Shown: in pieces, positions 6,092 through 6,759 of the stretch | Numbering within the stretch: the stretch's first letter is position 1 | Layout of the letters: the number at the start of each line of letters is the position of its first letter | Origin: Legionella sp. | Lineage (GTDB): Bacteria; Pseudomonadota; Gammaproteobacteria; Legionellales; Legionellaceae | DNA length: 6,759 nucleotides | Direction: 5' to 3' | Assembly: GCA_004297865.1 (NCBI GenBank) | Contig: SCSO01000308.1 | Location: 1 to 6,759, forward strand | Position numbers and translations under genes: made by a program | The notes under the pieces: generated by a model | What the model saw: the letters and a program-made list of their open reading frames with translations, nothing else | Databases searched by the model: none | Told to the model about the DNA's origin: nothing

Positions 6092-6759
6092 TTAAACAGA
6101 AACCTTTGCAGGAATCACCGCTTCAGCATTTTCCGGAGGAGCTAAATAACGACCCTGGGCTGCGTCGACCTGGAAGGTTTGCAAATGATGAAATTGCTCA
6201 TCAGTCTCTAAACACTCGGCAACCACTTTCATGCCCACAGTGTGCGCCACTTTAGTTAAGAAATTAATATAAAACTGCGTATCCTGATTAGCGAGATCGC
6301 GAATATAACTTCCATCAATTTTCAAATAAAGTAAATGCAAACCTTTTATCCGATCGAAGCTAGAAAAATCATGACCATAGTGCTCTACCGCGAGCTCCAC
6401 GCCATGTTCTTTAAATTGTTTAGCGATTTTCTTAACCTGATCTAAGTTATTCAAAATCGTGTGTTCATCTAATTCAAATATGAGTCTATTACGATAATTT
6501 CCACTCGATAAGGTTTTTAATAAATACTCCATACTTTCTTCATGATTTAAGGTGCTGGCAGAAAGGTTAATGATATAAGGCGTAGTCGAAGTATCTTCTT
6601 TCACCTTTTTAAGCACTTGGTCAATGACGCAGCGATCTAAGGCATAAGTCAAACCATAACGGTCAGCTAAGGGGATAATAAAGCGAGCTTCAGTCAGCGA
6701 GCTTTCCGAGCCTTTGACGCGCAACAACGCTTCATACCCCATAGGGACTTTTGCGGGTA
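6092..6759 (-). CDS. LapD-like c-di-GMP receptor, C-terminal degenerate EAL domain (partial)
   Basis: The frame enters from the right edge (residues PAKVP precede the Met at 6742) and ends with TAA at 6094-6092, so 221 residues of the C-terminus are visible and that Met is internal. It is an EAL domain of the c-di-GMP phosphodiesterase family. Numbering from that Met, the signature EALLR is at 4-8, the NLS asparagine at 59, the FEL glutamate at 90, the LKID lysine at 141, the AECLET glutamate at 176 and the QGRYL glutamine at 196. The metal-binding Asp pair of DDFG is replaced by Glu120-His121 (EHYG), so hydrolysis is probably lost while ligand binding may persist. This, with the adjacent channel and retention-module adhesin, suggests the inside-out receptor LapD. 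The expected membrane, HAMP and GGDEF parts lie outside the window, so another degenerate GGDEF-EAL protein is not excluded. Confidence 0.82.
   Translation of the reverse strand, partial: PAKVPMGYEALLRVKGSESSLTEARFIIPLADRYGLTYALDRCVIDQVLKKVKEDTSTTPYIINLSASTLNHEESMEYLLKTLSSGNYRNRLIFELDEHTILNNLDQVKKIAKQFKEHGVELAVEHYGHDFSSFDRIKGLHLLYLKIDGSYIRDLANQDTQFYINFLTKVAHTVGMKVVAECLETDEQFHHLQTFQVDAAQGRYLAPPENAEAVIPAKVSV

Noticed and set aside
5910..6095. 61-residue open frame on the plus strand in the intergenic region
   Set aside because: It runs through the palindrome and the hexamer array (its TGTGMGTLTGT stretch is just the repeat translated), has no visible ribosome binding site and overlaps the stop of the EAL gene.
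6092..6742. Reading the EAL gene as a complete 216-residue protein starting at 6742
   Set aside because: The frame continues upstream of that Met to the window edge, and the Met falls immediately before the EALLR signature, so it is inside the domain.

Overview
The window carries three genes, all on the minus strand, that together look like part of a Lap-type system: a cell-surface adhesin held at the outer membrane and released when cyclic-di-GMP falls. Reading in the direction of transcription (high to low coordinates), they are the C-terminal EAL half of a LapD-like c-di-GMP receptor (6759-6092, its N-terminus lies outside the window), a complete TolC-family outer-membrane channel of the LapE type with an added C-terminal SPOR domain (5778-4045), and the first 1279 residues of a giant LapA-like adhesin with an N-terminal retention module and six stacked extracellular repeat domains (3837-1, continuing past base 1).

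Layout: 1-3837 is one open frame with no stop. 3838-4044 is a gap holding the terminator of the TolC gene and a weak promoter and inverted repeat in front of the adhesin. 4045-5778 is the channel. 5779-6091 is a 313-base gap with a candidate promoter for the channel, an 18-bp perfect palindrome and a compact cluster of direct, inverted and hexamer repeats that no gene explains. 6092-6759 is the LapD-like gene.

How the parts fit (known biology of Pseudomonas LapA/LapD/LapG/LapE, applied here by inference): the adhesin passes through the TolC-like channel and stays plugged there by its folded N-terminal module. c-di-GMP-bound LapD sequesters the periplasmic protease LapG. When c-di-GMP drops, LapG cuts the module near a di-alanine site and the adhesin is released. 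LapG, the ABC transporter (LapB) and the membrane-fusion protein (LapC) are not in the window.

Organism: a Gram-negative proteobacterium, most likely a gammaproteobacterium given the Lap architecture. The base composition is moderately AT-rich. A Legionellales-like host would fit but is only a guess. The less ordinary points are the SPOR fusion on the channel, the TAAT rather than TAAG cleavage-site candidate, the loss of the paired catalytic aspartates in an otherwise well-kept EAL domain, the recently duplicated adhesin repeats, and the repeat cluster between the channel and lapD.
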